From Clostridiales bacterium (lineage in GTDB: Bacteria; Bacillota; Clostridia; Lachnospirales; Lachnospiraceae): a stretch of 5,955 bases of DNA. The stretch covers positions 1 to 5,955 of the forward strand of contig JAHZHG010000141.1 in NCBI GenBank assembly GCA_019420425.1, read 5' to 3'. Both the position numbers and the translations under genes were made by a program. The notes under the pieces are model-generated. The model saw nothing but the letters and a program-made list of their open reading frames with translations. It was not told the DNA's origin and made no database searches. Below are positions 5,421-5,955 of this stretch, piece by piece. Within the stretch, counting starts at the first letter, position 1. Each line of letters starts with the position of its first letter.

Positions 5421-5955
5421 ATGAAAGCAGCAGTATTTTACGGAAAAGGGGATATCCGGGTGGAAGAGCGCGCGGTGCGTGAGCCCGGAGACCATGAGGT
5501 ATTGATCCGGGTAAAGGCAGCAGGCGTCTGCGGAACGGACATGCACATTTTTGACGGCGCGAAGGGGGCTTCTGAGTGCTATCCGCCGGTTGTGCTGGGC
5601 CATGAGTTCGCCGGAATCGTTGAAAAGACAGGAAAGGGGGTCAAAAAGGTAAAACCAGGGGATCACGTCACCGCAGACCCGAGCATCATGTGTGAAACCT
5701 GTTTTGCGTGTCAGACCGGAACCCCGCACTTCTGCGAAAACTATTCGGCAACCGGAGTAACGTACGACGGAGGCTTTGCCGAGTATTGCGTGGTAATGGA
5801 AAAACAGCTCTACAGGCTGAAGGAGGATATCCCCTTTGAGGTGGGGGCAATGTGCGAGCCTCTGGGATGCTGTCTGCACGGGATTGACCGCGCCCAGATC
5901 CGCACGGGAGATGTGGTGCTGATTATTGGCGGCGGGACGATTGGGTTGATTATGA
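5421..5955 (+). CDS. Zinc-dependent medium-chain alcohol/polyol dehydrogenase, 3'-truncated by window edge
   Basis: The first 178 residues are visible (the family is usually about 340-350). The catalytic domain shows Cys37 in GVCGTD, His61-Glu62 in LGHEFAG and Glu146 in MCEPLG, the usual ligands of the catalytic zinc in the sorbitol/threonine dehydrogenase branch. Cys91, Cys94, Cys97 and Cys105 form the structural-zinc lobe. VLIIGGGTIGLI (from 166) contains the GxGxxG turn (170-175) that starts the nucleotide-binding Rossmann domain; the residue choosing NAD or NADP lies beyond the window. The protein begins directly with MKAAVFYGKGDI, so there is no targeting extension. It follows the radical enzyme by 15 bp with ribosome site AAGGAG (5408-5413), and no terminator intervenes. 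It probably oxidises the pathway's hydroxylated substrate or reduces the carbonyl product of the radical enzyme. Relatives are labelled threonine, sorbitol, butanediol or galactitol dehydrogenase, and the exact substrate cannot be told from this fragment. Confidence 0.93.
   Translation, partial: MKAAVFYGKGDIRVEERAVREPGDHEVLIRVKAAGVCGTDMHIFDGAKGASECYPPVVLGHEFAGIVEKTGKGVKKVKPGDHVTADPSIMCETCFACQTGTPHFCENYSATGVTYDGGFAEYCVVMEKQLYRLKEDIPFEVGAMCEPLGCCLHGIDRAQIRTGDVVLIIGGGTIGLIM

Noticed and set aside
4014..5879. A 621-codon open frame on the minus strand, antisense to the radical enzyme and dehydrogenase genes.
   Set aside because: Its codons are in exact register with those of both plus-strand genes, which share a frame. 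It stays open only because those genes avoid TTA, CTA and TCA codons, and it ends at the TTA at 4014. The translation has no recognisable family features, while the plus strand encodes clear enzymes.

Overview
The window reads as chromosomal DNA of an anaerobic Firmicute, most likely a gut Clostridia/Lachnospiraceae-type organism. This is inferred from a glycyl radical enzyme with its oxygen-sensitive activase, strong AAGGAGG-type ribosome binding sites, consensus sigma-A promoters, a moderately GC-rich coding style and an AT-rich regulatory gap. No 16S or other taxonomic marker is present, so the assignment is tentative.

Left module (2-916, + strand): the 3' part of a MerR-family regulator, followed after 15 bp by a 168-residue UPF0303/GlcG-HbpS-like protein, probably co-transcribed. 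It ends at a short GC hairpin flanked by A- and T-tracts (942-981). This hairpin can also terminate the convergent lacI-type gene, so it marks a module boundary.

Right module (984-5955): a LacI-family repressor on the minus strand is divergent from a three-gene plus-strand operon. The operon encodes a radical-SAM glycyl-radical-enzyme activase with two ferredoxin-type clusters (2173-3078), a 770-residue glycyl radical enzyme (3093-5405), and a zinc-dependent medium-chain dehydrogenase that runs off the window (5421-5955). The 217-bp gap between the divergent genes holds two good sigma-A promoters, back to back. Each has an identical 11-base sequence GTTAAACGTTT, containing the CG-centred core typical of LacI-family operators, just downstream of its predicted transcription start. 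This suggests the repressor controls both itself and the operon.

How it fits together: the activase would use S-adenosylmethionine to place a radical on Gly748 of the enzyme. The enzyme then passes it to Cys418 to start a radical elimination or cleavage on a small, probably polyol- or sugar-like, substrate. The dehydrogenase would oxidise the substrate or reduce the carbonyl product. The active-site motif is GCGE rather than the GCVEP of choline lyase and glycerol/propanediol dehydratases or the CC pair of pyruvate formate-lyase. I cannot match it to a characterised reaction. This small LacI-controlled, apparently cytosolic radical-enzyme pathway of unknown substrate is the most interesting content of the window.
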